Assembly (NCBI GenBank): GCA_035236585.1
Contig: CP141128.1
Location: 22,659,618 to 22,723,617 of the forward strand
Reading direction: 5' to 3'
Source: Warburgia ugandensis
Taxonomy: Eukaryota; Streptophyta; Magnoliopsida; Canellales; Canellaceae
DNA: 64,000 bases
The translations under genes were made by a program, and so were the position numbers. Positions 37,740 to 51,425 of this stretch are shown here, piece by piece; the stretch's first letter is position 1; each line of letters begins with the position of its first letter. The notes under the pieces are model-generated. The model searched no databases. It saw only the letters and a list, made by a program, of their open reading frames with translations, and had not been told where the DNA came from.

Positions 37740-38000
37740 CAGCTTTGATTCTGTTTGTTAGTTAAGAGGTTCAAACACCATGGTGTGATTGGTTGGATGA
37801 TTGTACTCTTGATGATTTTGAAATTTCAACTTGGTAACAAAGTTTGGATGAGAGAGAGGATAGGTTGTTTCCTTACAAGCCATGTGTATTTGATTTGTGC
37901 TCTCCAACTTGAGGGATAGTGTTAGGAAATAAGTGTCATCATGAAATCGGATATGAAGGCAGATATGTATAGTGAAGTCAAGAGAAAAAAAGGTATAGCT
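37740..38000 (+). mobile_element. possible Ty1/copia 3' tail
   Basis: At about 37893-37920 the plus strand reads DLCSPT then a stop, followed by a 'gaggga' purine run and 'tgttagga'. Many plant copia polyproteins end DIYAPT/CSPA-stop beside a GAGGGGGAG tract and a TGTTAG LTR start. No further copia motif was found, so this is a weak call. Confidence 0.3.
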
Positions 38001-38394
38001 CAACCCAAAAAAACAATAAGTCTTATATAATAATAAAAAAGGTAAAATGCAAAAGTTATATGGTTAAGGGAACCAGTTGAAGGGTGTATTTGGATCCCCT
38101 TTTGACACAACAAAGTGAAATTAGACATAAGCTATGCAAAAGTCACCAAATGATGAACAATTATTTGAAAAGCATGTATTGGTTTCATTTTAAGTGCATT
38201 GAAGTAATCAATATAACTTTCCACCCTAAGTACTTCATGATGAGTTATCTACCACAAGATCACAGGAGATCATGAACAAGAATGACATACAATGTTTAAG
38301 ACAATAGTGTCAATTGCTGACTAAATGGAAATAGTCCTAACTAAAAGTTAAAGAATTTGAAGGAAACACAAGGGTGATGGGAAACAATAACTCA

Positions 38395-38415
38395 GGGTCA
38401 GTTGGACCATGCAAG

Positions 38416-38482
<67 letters not shown>

Positions 38483-38745
38483 GCACAGTCAGTTTGGGTT
38501 GGCCAACAACCGTGTAGGGCAGAGAGAGAGAAGGGTGGGTATGCGTAGTTGGTTTGGGTAGGTGACGATCACACAGGGCAAATGGAGGGAGGGAGGGAGG
38601 GAGGGAGAGGATGCACATAGTCATCCAAGGCAAGAGGGAATAGTGCAAGGCACGTGGAGGGAGGGAGAGGCTACACGCATGATCGATCAGGCTAGGCAGC
38701 GATCGCAAAGGGAAAATGGAGGAGGGAGAGAAGGTGGCAAAAATG
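38395..38745. repeat. GA-rich degenerate minisatellite
   Basis: Roughly four imperfect units of 75-100 bp. Each has a GA or GGGA run followed by a phrase like 'tatgc(a/g)(c/t)agt(c/t)(a/g)gtttggg' and a 'gatc(a/g)ca(c/a)agggcaaatgg' type end. The first unit holds a perfect (GA)30 tract (38419-38479), and the third a (GGGA)n run near 38586-38608. A 158-codon minus frame across it is only the Ser-Leu reading of the GA tract. Confidence 0.7.
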
Positions 38746-38895
38746 AGTGCATGGATGGTGGTGTTAACTTTAAAATTACACTCAAGCAAGGTCAATCCCA
38801 CGTGGAATCTCATAGATTTGCAATGGATTGGATCATATTCAAATTAGTTATCTTTAGCCAAAAGAGAAGGTTTTGGATTGAATTAGGAGATTAAA

Positions 38896-40624
38896 GTGGT
38901 CAAATTAAAAACATGCAAGGAATTAGAAACTTAAACTGAAAGGGAAACTTGACTAAATTAAAACTAAATAATGAAAATAGAAACTTGCCTAACAAACATG
39001 CACTTAACTAAAGGAAACTACAGCACTTTAGAAAGATTCAAACTAAATAATGAAACATAAGGAAACTACTAAATTAGAAACTTTCATAAATTATAACTTA
39101 CCTAACCTACTAAAAAGGAAACTTTCAAGAATGCAAAAAGGAAACTTTCTAAACCTAAAACAATATGCAATTAATTTCTCCAAAAATCAAATAGGCAAGT
39201 GATCTAGCACCATGCACATGGTCAATGGACTATGCGCATGGTTCTATGGGCCAAAAGATGACTATTGTTCATGCTTTAAAAGTAAACTAACACTCAAACT
39301 AACTATGGAACCTAATAAACAACAAGATGGCCAAAATGAGTGGCTAAGGATTTAAGAAAAAACAATGTTTAGATGGCTAGAATTAAAGCACAAAGTTAAG
39401 GGAAAAACAAATTTCAAATTTCGATACTTAAGGACATTCATCAAAACAACAACTTTTATGAAAGGAAATAGAACATAACTCATGTACTTTGATGAAATAA
39501 TTAACCCTCAACAAGAATTCCCATGGAATTTTACTTCATCATGTCCAAATTACACACAAAAATTAGACACATAAAGCTATCTACAACATATGTAAAGTGC
39601 ATGGTATTCTTGCTTGCAATAGTGAATCTAAAAAAAACAAAAATTCAATATAAAGCTCAAAAATAAAGTAGAATGATATGAAAATAAAACCTATGAAGGA
39701 ATTTAAGAGAAACAAGGTCTAAGTTGGTGAACTAGCTAAGGAAAGAATGCCCATAACTAAGAAGCAAAATAAGGAGAAAAATGTGTACAACTAAGTGGAA
39801 ACTCAAGGCTCTAAGCTATCTCCTCTCTTAACTATCACTACCAGAGGAAATTTGACCTAGATCTTGAGCGGATATGCAAATAAAACTAGAGATTTGCATA
39901 CAAGAAACAAAGGGAATGAGGGTGGAACTGGGCATGAAATTCAAACAAGTAAAAACAACATGAAACTACTATGAATGTAAATTACTAGCATGGAATTGGA
40001 GAGTAAATAACCAAGCCATTAATTAGAAAAACAAAGGAAGAAAAACACCAAAGAAATTTCAAGGTCCAAGCATCAAAAGATCCAAGATAAAGTGTTCTTT
40101 TCAAGTTTGTCTCAGCCAACCTCTACTTAGAAAATTTGTATGGAACATGGCGCTATATATAGATGAGTGGTTTCCTAACTTAGGAAGGGGTGAAAACATA
40201 AGGAAAGTGGCCCTAGGGTTAGGGTATTAAATGAGAAAACTTGGTGGGAAATTGATAGAAAGATGGCATAAGAGAGACATGATGGCTGGTTTCTAATTTT
40301 GAACCAAGGAACCTCTTTTTAATAAGGAAAATGGAGCTCTTTCCTTTCAAATTTAATGATTTTTAGTGGATGGAAAGTCATGGAAGTGGTAAGAAAAGGT
40401 ATTTAGGAAAGATGCATAAAGATTTAGGGTTTCAAAGTTGTTTAGATTGAAGTAGGTATAGGATTTTCTATTGAGGAAACCCTTGTCTCGAAATAGGACA
40501 GTGTGGGGCATTTTTTGCATAGTGATGAGCATCCCTTCTTTAGCTTGTAACCCTAGGAAAAAGAATGGAAAAATAGTGGAGATGGAGATGGAAAGTAGGG
40601 ATTTTCTCTTAATGGGTTCACCAT
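38896..40624 (-). mobile_element. Athila/Tat-type leader, piece D (first part)
   Basis: Non-coding A-rich DNA with recurring 'gaaact' phrases (38910-39170), resembling 17400-17640. Then a stretch like 19540-20000 and 30060-30500 (plant names for landmarks: 'tggatcta', 'cctctct', 'tatatatag' with 'gtggtttcc'). The similarity is weaker than between pieces A and B. No gene seen. Confidence 0.45.
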
Positions 40625-43600
40625 TGTAACATCCTAGTTTTTCAAACTTTTATTCGTATTAATTTGGAAGGCAGTGAAAATTTCCTTGTTTTGAAAACAA
40701 GATCAGAGTGATAGTGTATATATAAGTAGATTTAAAACTCACCAACTTCATTTTGGGTATTACTAAGAAAACCTTCACATATAAATAAAATAGTAGTCAT
40801 CTAACCTAAGAAATAGTTAGAGATACATGCCACAGGATCTACCATACCATCACAATTAAAGTCACAGTCCATATAATTAGCTGAAAACAATCATTACTAC
40901 AGTTATCCGAAATGTCAACAAAATTCTAAAGTTATGTACAACATTCAAAATGAAATCCTATACATGGATTTCTAATCAAAAGTAACTAGACCAAAAGGCA
41001 TGTTCTTCTAATGTCTAAATAGATCCTGGCACCTTCGTTTTCCCTATATCCTTCACTTCTAAACTACCCCCCCCGTATCACCTAAAATGTTGGTTATAAG
41101 AGGTGAGCAAAACAGTAGCTCACATTAGAGTGAAAAATGAATACAAGCTAGAATGCCTAAAATAGAACAAGTATTAGCATAATAAAAAACTTCTAAAAAA
41201 AGTATATGAATTTCTAAAAAGAGTGGTCAATATGTGTACAATCAAGATCCTCTAAAGACTACTGAAATTAATGTCAACCACAAGGACAAAAGTAAACTAA
41301 CAAATCTGTTAAAATCAGTATATATCAATCCAATGAAACCAGACTAGGGCGTAAAGCCTTTGATTTGCAAATACACAAATCCATATCCACATTGTCATGG
41401 AAAACTGATTGCTCCAAATAACGATGGCATACAGTCCTACCACCCTAGGCGAGGTCTAACTCTCGAGATATGACCCACATAAATATCACATAGACTAGAC
41501 ACCCATGCTCACAGGGCCCTACCACCACCCACTAGCTACTACCATAGCCTCTACATTTGCTCGTGGATACCTGCACAAACCATGACTCACTAGACCCATG
41601 AAGGCTACCTAGCAACCACTCAAAGCATCTGTCTCCATTGTAAGGCTAGTACAAGATCATCTCAGAAGTCAGTGGCTAACTACACCTCCTAGCATAGGGT
41701 CTCAGGACTTACATCACATAATAGGCCTCCAAGTCTTACGGTACTCTTAGAGCACCTACCGAGTGATTCAGGACTTAGGACACTCCCATTGTGCTTGCCC
41801 AAAATATTAATAAAATCCATATCCATAAGGACTTACAAGTGCTCATATAGTGTTGACCTAAGCATAAATAAGTTGTATCCATTAGGACTTATGGCCACTC
41901 TACATTAGGACTAGCGGCCACTCATAGATTGCCTGCCAAACCATTGATGAAATCTATAATCATTAAGACTTACAAGAGCTCAAAGATTGCTTGCCCATGG
42001 ATCGGTAAAGACAAAACTAGTGATTTGTAAAACAAATCCAAGGTATGTAAGACTCCACAAAACATGAACATGATGTCATGTTGCATACAATTAGTATGTA
42101 TATGGTGGTGTGAGATTTTTTTTAAAACTATTTCTATCTTAGTGTGATACTTCAATGATCTTGGTTAGTTTATAAAATTTAAGGGTTACATAATATTCTT
42201 AATAAAGCATGTCTTCATTTTTATTTGAATATTTTAGTACTTATATCTTTAGTTTTGATGTTGTATTTAAATTAACATAGGTTAGTTATACTACATGTAA
42301 AGTGATTATATAAAATGAATCCTAGTCTAAGGAGGGATGTCATCCCACTAAGACATAGCTAAGTTTCTATAACAATGCTAAGTGATAAGGCCTTAAGTCA
42401 TTAGTAGCTAAGTCCTGAAGTTCCATAAGTCCTAACTAAAATAACCCCTAGAATGAGGTATGATTCAAGATTTATGAGGCTTTGTTATAGTTTAAAACCT
42501 AGGTGGCTAAACCTAAATGCAGCATTATAGGAGGTTTCACTCTTAGGTTCACTTAGTTTTCCAAATTGTCCAAATTTTAATCTAAGGGCAATTTGTAATT
42601 TCTCATGCTTTAGCATAAATTACCTTTTCTTCCTTCCTTTTGTCAATTTTGAAATTTCTCTTGTATTAATAAACCTTTTAGTGAAATGGCAGGTGAAGTT
42701 TTATTAAGGGATTCAACTTAGTCCTATACTTATTTAGAATTTTAAGCTAAGGGTAGTGTTGTAATTTCCTTCTCTTAAGCAAATTACCTTTATACCCTTT
42801 TTTTTTTTTTATTTTAAAGGACGGGTTGCATTTCTCTTATTAACAAAAATATATACTTAAAGTTTGGTTTCAATTTCTAGCTCAACAAATATAGATTTTA
42901 CTAAATTTTCTTTATACTGTATATCTAGAGTTCTTGGAAATTCCATGTAGGTCACATTTTTACACTGTAAATTCATGGGACTGGAATTCTCAAATGACTC
43001 ATAGAATTCCAGTCGTCTTCTTCCTATTGTATGTATTTTTCCAGCCATTACTATGCATACAGGAAGGTGGATTTTGGTGCTAATCCAAAACTTGTCTCTC
43101 TAAATTTTCATTCTTTACTATCAAATTCTCCCTCCTCTTCTAATTTCTTTTCAAAATTCCATCAATTAGGGCCAATTAAGATCAAGAACTAGTATGTTTC
43201 CTGTATACATACAAGATAGAAAATAGTATGTTCCATGGTTTATTGATACACACTTTTCTATCACATTATATGAATCTTCAGGAGTAATTTCTCTTGAAAT
43301 CTATTGAATGCAATGCCTCCCATAGACCCCATATTTCACTTTCTATTATCTTGTCTTAGTTTGCGAGAATTTTAAGTGGGAACTAGGCATCCATGTCTAC
43401 TAGTTAGCAGAAATCTTGGTGCATCCAACCCCCTATTTCCATTCATCCAGCTAAAATGTCCATGGAAATACTTCTAAAATTTCAACTGGAATACACCCAT
43501 ACAAGTTTATTTAGTAAGGAAGATAACCCAAATGAAAAATTTTAAAGATATGGAGGCTTAAGAGAGTGATTTTCTTAATGAAAATATATTGTTTATCATG

Positions 43601-44789
43601 AACCAGCTATGGAAAAAGAATAGAGCATGCATATATTTCTGCATATCCGACACAATTTGATGAAAATCAAACATCCTTTAAGGAATACACACACCATGAT
43701 CATAAATCAATATAAAGCATGAAGAATTAACATGATTTATCCCATGAAAGAGTGTATCAAAGTGAACATTTCACCCTTGAAAGTACCGATTGGTTCCACT
43801 TATAGAAACTAGTAAAACATCAATTTTTGAATGATTCTAAAAATAAAATTTTAGCTTGGCTAATCCAAGCTCGTATTAACAGTTCATCCAAACATAAACC
43901 CCTACATGATTTTGCGGTTTGATTGGCTGGATTCTAGTTGAACTCCTTTGAGTGGCAAGCTTCTACTCTCTCCATGAAGCTTCAACTCTCATGGTTCTCT
44001 AGCAACAATAGTCCTTTCAAGTTTTTATTCTACATTTGTTTCAACTCCTCACAACTATCTGCTGTCATCCTTTCTTCCCAGATAGTCTTCTTCTCCTTTA
44101 CTTCTTCTTCTACTACTTTCCCTCACAGTTCCCTAGTTCATTAATGGCTGAAAATGTTTCAGCCTAAGGTTTATTTTCATTTTATTCTTAGGTCTGTAGA
44201 TATATATGCATGTGAGAATGTACAAAACATGGGAAGCTAGCTGCACTGGGCTGGAGCTCCCACATGAACAATCCAGATAAACTAATCCAGATTTGGGTAC
44301 ACTAAAAATGTTAATCACTAAAAACCCTAAATTGAACTCTCCCATTTACAAATATATCCTGTTAAAGTGTATTTCTCAATTGTACCCTAAATAGCAATTC
44401 CTCCATTTCTGAAATTCTAAGCTAATTAGTTAGAATTTCACTCTAGGATTTCAATGGAGTTTAGATTAGTGCCTTTCCCCTTCACTAGTCTAATTAATTC
44501 CTTAAATGAACACCAATTTATGTTTTTACATCAATTTTTTAATTAAATCACTTAAGGTTAATTTAAAGTAATCATCAAATCTCCTATTTATTTCTTAGAA
44601 TCTTCATTTCTAATACTTGTATTAACTTAACAATCAATCCTAACACTTTGATCTAGAGAAATTTCTCAACGCGCTTGTTCTATCCTTCATTTTTACTTTT
44701 AAAACACACCATAAATAACAAAATAAAATAAAATTTTCCATTTTGATTTGTAAAAGTATGAATTTACATATCATATTAGTGTTATTACA
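40625..44789 (-). repeat. probable solo LTR of a third gypsy family
   Basis: Starts tgtaacatcctag and ends gtgttattaca, with the layout of a minus-sense LTR: the outer 120 bp at the left resemble in style the N1 LTR left end ('attcgtatt', 'ggcagtgaaaa'). 41340-42010 holds the phrase-rich zone with repeated 'aggactta' and 'tgcccatgg'-like words. No primer site or polypurine tract adjoins it, so it is probably a solo LTR. A clean 5-bp duplication was not found (accat and tgttt flank it). No gene inside. Confidence 0.5.
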
Positions 44790-45090
44790 TGTTTTACAAC
44801 CAATGCATAATCATCTTACTTTTTACATAATTCTTTCAAATCTTCTAATAAACCCTTGAAAATCCAAATTTAGAAAGTGGATCATTGCTTGAATTCTCCT
44901 CTGACTGTATGACTCCATGTGGCAATTGGCTTATGTGGCTCCCTTTGAAGGCTCATTTGACTTTGCTTTATGGCTCACACCATTGGCTTTAATGGCTAAA
45001 TATCTTGAATTGAATTCCTTAGCTTATCACCTTCTCTCATGGCTTATATGGCTAAGGTGGCTTGAATAGCTCCCATTCGAAGGTGACAGA
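44790..45090 (-). mobile_element. Athila/Tat-type leader, piece D (middle part)
   Basis: The 'ggct' phrase zone ('tggcttatgtggct', 'cacaccattggcttt', 'ccattcgaaggtgaca') aligns with 20500-20730 and 31070-31290. It is cut at 45090 by N2 and resumes at 56057. Confidence 0.6.
45086..45090. repeat. target-site duplication of N2, left copy
   Basis: acaga directly before the LTR; identical to 56057-56061. Confidence 0.85.
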
Positions 45091-47910
45091 TATAACGACC
45101 CCAATTTTTATGAATATAATTGAATTATAAAAATTAAAAGCTAAAATTTTAAAAGTAGAACTGGAACTCTGAGTTCCAAGAAAATTCATTTTATATAAAA
45201 TAAAATCAAGACTTATAACTTGAATATTTGTAATGTACTCAAAATATCAATCAGAATGACTACAAGTACGTCAAATTTTGAGTCCGACTGAAAAATTCTT
45301 ATTTTTCTCTATTTTTATGAATAAAAAGGTAAAATGGTAATTTTACTCATAACCAAGACCTAAGACATCAAAATTCGGAATGTACCAAAAATATAATTCC
45401 AACACCACTAAGTCCGCTCAATTCTGAGTTCAGGACAATAAAACAAAATTTTCTCCATAAAAGGGCAAAATAGTCTTTCACATCTCCGTGGGGGCCACAG
45501 GGGGCCCATAGATGGATCCAACGGCCAGAAAACATGTAATCATGGGTCAAACCACTACCAGCTACTAGTGGAGAAAGAGGTGGAAGTGAGAATCCAATGA
45601 CAATTTAATAATAAAAAGAAATCAAACATGATAGTTACATGTAATCATGGAAAATTCAAAAATCTCTATAAATAGCTCATAAAATTCCCAAAAAAATTTC
45701 TAATGTTCTTCACGAGGTCCCCTACAATGGCCAAAATCCCAACTACAAACTCCTCCTTCATCTTCCCTAATTATCTTTTCTTTCTCTCTTTCTCTGTGGG
45801 CCTGTCCCCATACGCAGCCGGGCAGACGACCCCTATGTCTGCATTGGGAGCATCTAGGGACGTGTTGTCCCTGATGAACCAAGGTTTTAGCTTGGAAAAC
45901 CCTATTTGAATTAGCCATTGCATTCTGGCCAACATCTCTAGATCTCCACCATTGGATTTGTTTGGACTGAGGGGATCTACAAAAGCCCTTTAGTTTCATG
46001 TTGATCCAACGATTGGATCATTAGAAAATCCCAAACGAATGTCAACACTAGTACTAGTCACCATCTTTAGCATATTGTTCAGCTAAATTCTAGTCAATTT
46101 AGCCTGTAATGGTAGATCTGGAACCATTGTATCTCTTCAGGCTAATGGGATTTTCAAAACCCCCATGGTTTTCCTCCTCCTATGGCAATGACATCGAAGA
46201 TTTTCGTACTTCCAAAGGCCAGGGCTTCTTTCCAATTTTCATCTCCTTCTCTGGTGCTAATTCATCTTCTCTAGTGATCTTCACCTCGTTGAACTAGCAC
46301 AGGTAGGTGCACCCTTCTCCCCTCTGTACATTCTGGCACCTCCCTGAGTTTTTTGGCATCCAGGTGATATCCCCGATTGTTGATCCGTTGGGAACTACGG
46401 ATCCGATAACAGGGTTGAGATCCCCATCTTGGATAGCTTAGATGAAACTTTTGAGCTGTGGGATGGATTCCTGGGGCCCAAAAACTTCAGGAGATGAAAT
46501 CTTGGTCATTGGTTACGTAGGATGAAGGAGATCCAGCGATGGGTGATCTAACGGTCCAAAATTGAACCGTCTAGCCTATCGCCGGTCACTGATCCTTGGT
46601 GATGGGTAACCCTAGGTAATAGGTGAGGGCCAACCTTCCAGTTTGTAGTTTTCTTTTGGCATGAACTCAACTATCCAAAATTTTAACTGAGAACTTATTT
46701 CTTCAATTAAGAGCTCAATTTAGATTTGATTTTAGATCTGAAAGTTTCTATAGATTCCTTGCACTTGTATAACTTACTAAATTCATAATATTTATCTTTT
46801 AAATTATATTTACTTGTGATAATCACTAAAATCCATCCAATAGTAATGGATCATGATCAATATGAACTCAAAATAGAGATCTGAACCAATGGATGGGTTC
46901 AGGAGGTTCCAAAACCTTTAGGACCATGATCACAGTAAAATTTCTAGATCTCTAGGTCAAGTAATTGAACAAAAATAGTAAGGTCAATATCAGCCCTTAA
47001 AATGCATTGGAAGTTTAATATCCAAATTCTGATCTCAATTTAACTCCAAATTGAGATCGAAAAGCTGGGTTGGATTCCTCTTCATAAGAAGAACCTACTA
47101 AACTTAGAAAATTTATGTTTTGATGCATGTAAAATTCTATTAATAAAGGAAAGTATTACTAATTCCTATGATCAGTGAAATTTGGAATGATCAAACTCTA
47201 TAATTCTGATCCACTGATGAGCTTGTGATTTTGAAACATGGAATCAATGGTTAGAAGTGACTTATTTGTGTCTAATTAAGAGACCTATCCTTAAAAGTAG
47301 TAAAATCCATAAAAATGAATGGTAATCTCCTTGATCAATTTGATCAAGGAGGATTGGACAATATGGATGTATTTGGATTGTCATATAAAGTTAATATCAT
47401 AAGTATTGATGGACTTGATGATAATAATTCGGGATAGATTAAGATCTATGCCCTTAAATTGGATAAAATGACTTAAGATCTTCTTGATTGGTCGGATCAA
47501 GAATGATCAGATCATTTGATGAGATGCATCAATGATCTAGTGATGGAATCATATTTAGAAGATGTATTAGATCTAAAGGAAAATGAAAAGATCAAGTTCT
47601 AAACCTTACAAGGGATGAAAAATGAATAGAAATCAGCTACGACTAGTGGATCATGATGAATAGTTATGGCTGTGCATATGAACCAATGGATTAATCCTGC
47701 AATTTTAATAAAATGAGTTTCTTTGGACATATGTTGTACACAAAATTATGTATGTATATGTGAGTGAAATGTGGCATTCAAATTTTCTGAAAAGAATTTC
47801 AAATAAAGAAAAAAAATTGCTTCTTAAGTTTTCAAAATGTTTGCATAATTGGTCAACCACCATTTGAAAATGAATAACGAAAATGTATTTCAAAAACCTG
47901 AGTCACCACA
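45091..47910 (+). repeat. N2 5' LTR
   Basis: Starts tataacgacccc (family form tgtaac/taacccc) and ends gagtcaccaca next to the primer site. It aligns to both ends of 51439-56056. A short frame at 45703-45909 lies in the GC-richer zone and has no counterpart in the other LTR, so it is not a gene. Confidence 0.85.
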
Positions 47911-47912
47911 GT

Positions 47913-47924
47913 TGGTATCAGAGC
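47913..47924 (+). other. N2 primer binding site
   Basis: TGGTATCAGAGC two bases after the 5' LTR, complementary to initiator tRNA-Met. Confidence 0.9.
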
Positions 47925-48026
47925 AGGTTCATCTAGTCACTTGCAGCCCCTTATGTCCAATAGGATTATGACAATCCAAGTTGAAGATTAGAAGTAGTGA
48001 GTGAATTAAGAAATAGCAGAGACTTA

Positions 48027-48162
48027 TTAGTTAAGGATGAGTATAGAAAGAGTAGCCTTATTAGTTGAGAATGAGTATAGAAAGAGTTAACTCATTAGTT
48101 TAGGATGAGTATAAAAAGAGTTAACTCAGTAGTTGAGGATGAGTACAGAAAGAGTTAGTGTA
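48027..48162 (+). repeat. 34-bp tandem repeat, four copies
   Basis: Units at 48027-48060, 48061-48094, 48095-48128 and 48129-48162, each exactly 34 bp, of the form ttagttNaggatgagtatag followed by aaagagttaactca. They start about 100 bp past the primer site. N1 has two clear units in the same place. Confidence 0.9.
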
Positions 48163-49360
48163 ATGAAGGAATAGTATAGTACAAGTAGATATTACTAAGT
48201 GAAAGGACTAGGAATACTACTTAGTAAGTAAGAATCCCAATAGAAGGACTAGTAAGGTATAGAAGTAAATAAGGAAAACATTACAATAGATAAAGATGTA
48301 ATGTATGATATTCAGATCTAACGTAAAGTCCTGAGTAAACATGCATATGTAGAAATAAAGTACACCAATACTAGTATGTATATAACCATTATTAAGTGAA
48401 AGAATGGAGATTAAGAGAAAGAAGTGATAAATTGGAAAAATATGCTGGAAATAGTATAGAAGGAAAAAACTTCAACCTTTATAGGAAAAGTGAAATAAAA
48501 ATTTATAAGAAATAAGTGCTAAAGATCAAACCTTAGAATTATCATAAAATTCAAAATTAATAATAAATAAATAAATACAAATGTAAGAGTTATAATTGCT
48601 ACATATATAGTATTATGGCAATTAGTTAAATGGATTTAATCATCAAACTAAAGATGATATTACTTGAAAGGAATTTAAGGAGATAAGTAAGAAATTTTAG
48701 AACTAGAAAATGAGAATAGTTTTAAATAAAGATGAAAAAGGAGATATGTAAGTATTTTCTCTCAAAAATTAGTAAAGGAAAAGGGTTTAATAAAGAGATG
48801 ATAAAATTTTAGAACATGGAGAGATGATCTTTAAAATTTGAATAAAATGATAAGGAAGAAGAGAATTAGATATGTTGAAATGGCAAAAATATAATCTCAA
48901 ACTTATTAAGAAAGATAATTAAGCCATGAAAATATATGGTTAATAAAGAAATTATAGCCGCTATATATGGTACAACAAATATGAAATCACTAAGTTAGAA
49001 ATTATATTGGTATGATAAATCAATTGTGGAAATTAGCACAAAAGGATTATCAAGAATTAGAGGCATATTGATAAGATAACTTTGGAGATATTGAAAATAA
49101 TTTTGGGACTATGGTAAAGAGAAGTACATTTGGCATGGATGGTGAAACGATTATGGAAAGTAAAAGAGAAACATTGATACGACGATTTGGGAAAATATAA
49201 TTATTGATTATCATAAAGAGGAGTACGTTTTATTGATCATGACAAATAAAGAGCTATATATGAATGGAGATATTGATTTCAATTATATGATAGATTGGTG
49301 ATATTGAAAGATTTAAGAAATATAGTAAGGAGAAATATATTTTGAAGGAATGATGAAATA

Positions 49361-49750
49361 AACATGAGAAATGAAGACCTATAAACAAATATTGGTAGAA
49401 AAAATTAAGTTTAAAGTTTGGAAAAATGAGATGATTATTAATAAGTTATGAATCTAGATTTTGGAGAAATAAGTGGTTAGAAATTTTAAGATATTTTGGA
49501 GATTTTCAATCTAACATAAGATTGAATGATGAAATATCTATAGTAATTGAGGAAAACATGATGAATGAAGACCTATAAACAAATATAGGAAACTAAACCT
49601 AAGTGTAAAATTTGGAAAAATAAGATGATTATGAATGACGTATGAATCCAGATTTTGGGAAAAATATATGGTTAGAAATTTTAAGATATTTTGAAGATTT
49701 TCAATCTAACATGAGATTGAATGAGGAAATATCTATAGTAATTGAGGAAA
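49361..49750 (+). repeat. tandem duplication of about 194 bp
   Basis: Unit 1 (49361-49554) opens aacatgagaaatgaagacct and unit 2 (49555 to about 49750) opens aacatgatgaatgaagacct. Both run through 'gttagaaattttaagatatt' to 'tagtaattgaggaaaa'. N1 has only one such unit (about 10330-10530). Confidence 0.85.
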
Positions 49751-50570
49751 AGAACATCAAATTATATAAATGAGTTGAAAGAAATTTTTTTAAGGATTAG
49801 GAGTGATTATAGAAATTTACATTAGGAAAGTAATAAATTTCCTTGGAAAAAGAAAAAGAAGTATCAATGTGAGGATGCATTGAACATAAATGATATTATT
49901 GAGAAAAATAAGTACACTTTAAAGGATGAGAAATTCCCAAATTTATTATTAGCAATTGGGAATATGAAGTGAAACATAATGGAATCAAAACAAATATTTT
50001 GAATCATATGAGTTGGATAAATGATATTCATGAATTTGAGGAGAATGAAATATATTAGATGAAGTGGTAATGATATATGAAATTGATTTAAGGAAATCAA
50101 GAGCATTTATAGAATATATGTTAGACACTTACAAAACTTGTCAACTATCTGCTAAGTGTACATGTTGATTGAAGAAAGTAAAGTTTAGGGTTATATAAAT
50201 TTTAAGGATGATATGGAATTTGACCTAACAAAGGTGGGATATGATACTAAAATATGAAATGACAATAACAGTTAGAGAAATTTATCTTTTACTGATTGTA
50301 TAACATAAGGACATTCTTTTAGTGCAATCTTGCCATTGATTACATAAACCCTAAAGAGTTTATGGTAGATTGTTGAGAATTGAAGAATATATGATAAATT
50401 ATGGAGTTTTTAAAGGCTTGAGAGTGGATGACTACAAAATCAACATGGACTCTTTTACTAGGAATTATCAATAATACTTCAAATAAAGGGTTAGTATGAT
50501 ATGAGAAAGTTATGAGGTATGCTTGAATGAAGCATGATGAAATGCATAATCTAGAAATTTTGAAACCAAT

Positions 50571-50595
50571 TATATATATATATATATATATATAT
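50571..50595. repeat. (AT)n microsatellite in N2
   Basis: Twelve TA units inside the N2 interior. Confidence 0.9.
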
Positions 50596-51425
50596 GAAAG
50601 GGAAAGAGATAAATATTATCATGGATTGTAAGAATTTTCAGAATATTGTTCTAAATATGAGAAAGAGATAACAAAAGAGGATAAGGTATATGAAGATTTA
50701 AATGGCACTATCTTGGAAGGAAAAATGTAGAAAGTCAAGTATTATGAATAAAACGGCAAACAAAGAGTGTTACAAAAACAATAGATGGGATGAGAATGAG
50801 GAAAGAATCATTACAAGGAAACTATTATTCAATGATAAAATTTAAAAAGAAATTATCAAAAGAAAGAAAGAGTAAAGAGGTATGAATTTTTAGAATGGAA
50901 ATGAAGTAATCACTTCCAAATAATGGAAGAATAAGGAAAGAGATGATTACTTCCAAATATTGGAAGATTGTTAGAAAGAACAATAGTTGAAATTATAGAA
51001 TCTATTCAATATGTCATTTTGATAGATAGTCTAAGGACTATACTTAGTAAAGACATGCCAAAACATGTATAAGTAGAAGAGGAATGAGGATGGGCAATAG
51101 AAGTTAGAATGGAAAAATATGAAGTATTGAAAGATTGATCAAAATGAGGAGTAGAAATTTAGTATACTAGTCAAGTGAAATAGAAGATTTGGGATAAAAA
51201 GAATAACTCAGTTAAGAGTTATTAATCCTTTTGGAAAGTCTAGCAAGAATTAGCTTACATGAATAATGCACTAGCAAGGTTTCGTTTGAGGAGAAGGTAG
51301 TATGTGAAATGAATGAAAGGAAATAGAGATTTCCTTTAAGTGGGCCACATGTGTAAAGCTATGAAAGAACTATGAAAAAATCCTGAGTGAGTTGATATTC
51401 GAAATTTTGAGGACAAAATTATTAT

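Noticed and set aside
38337-38813. 158-codon minus-strand frame
   Set aside because: It is the Ser-Leu reading of the GA-rich minisatellite and has no other structure.
40625-44789. Calling this a proven solo LTR
   Set aside because: TG/CA ends and layout fit, but the flanking 5-mers do not match, so it is listed only as probable.
37106-45000. Right terminus of the CACTA element
   Set aside because: No ttgtagtagtg-like sequence with subterminal repeats was found, so no right end is claimed.
45703-46297. Host-like small proteins (68 and 62 codons)
   Set aside because: They lie inside the N2 5' LTR and have no counterpart in the paired LTR.
48027-48162. CRISPR-like array
   Set aside because: The units adjoin without spacers; this is a simple tandem repeat within a plant retrotransposon.
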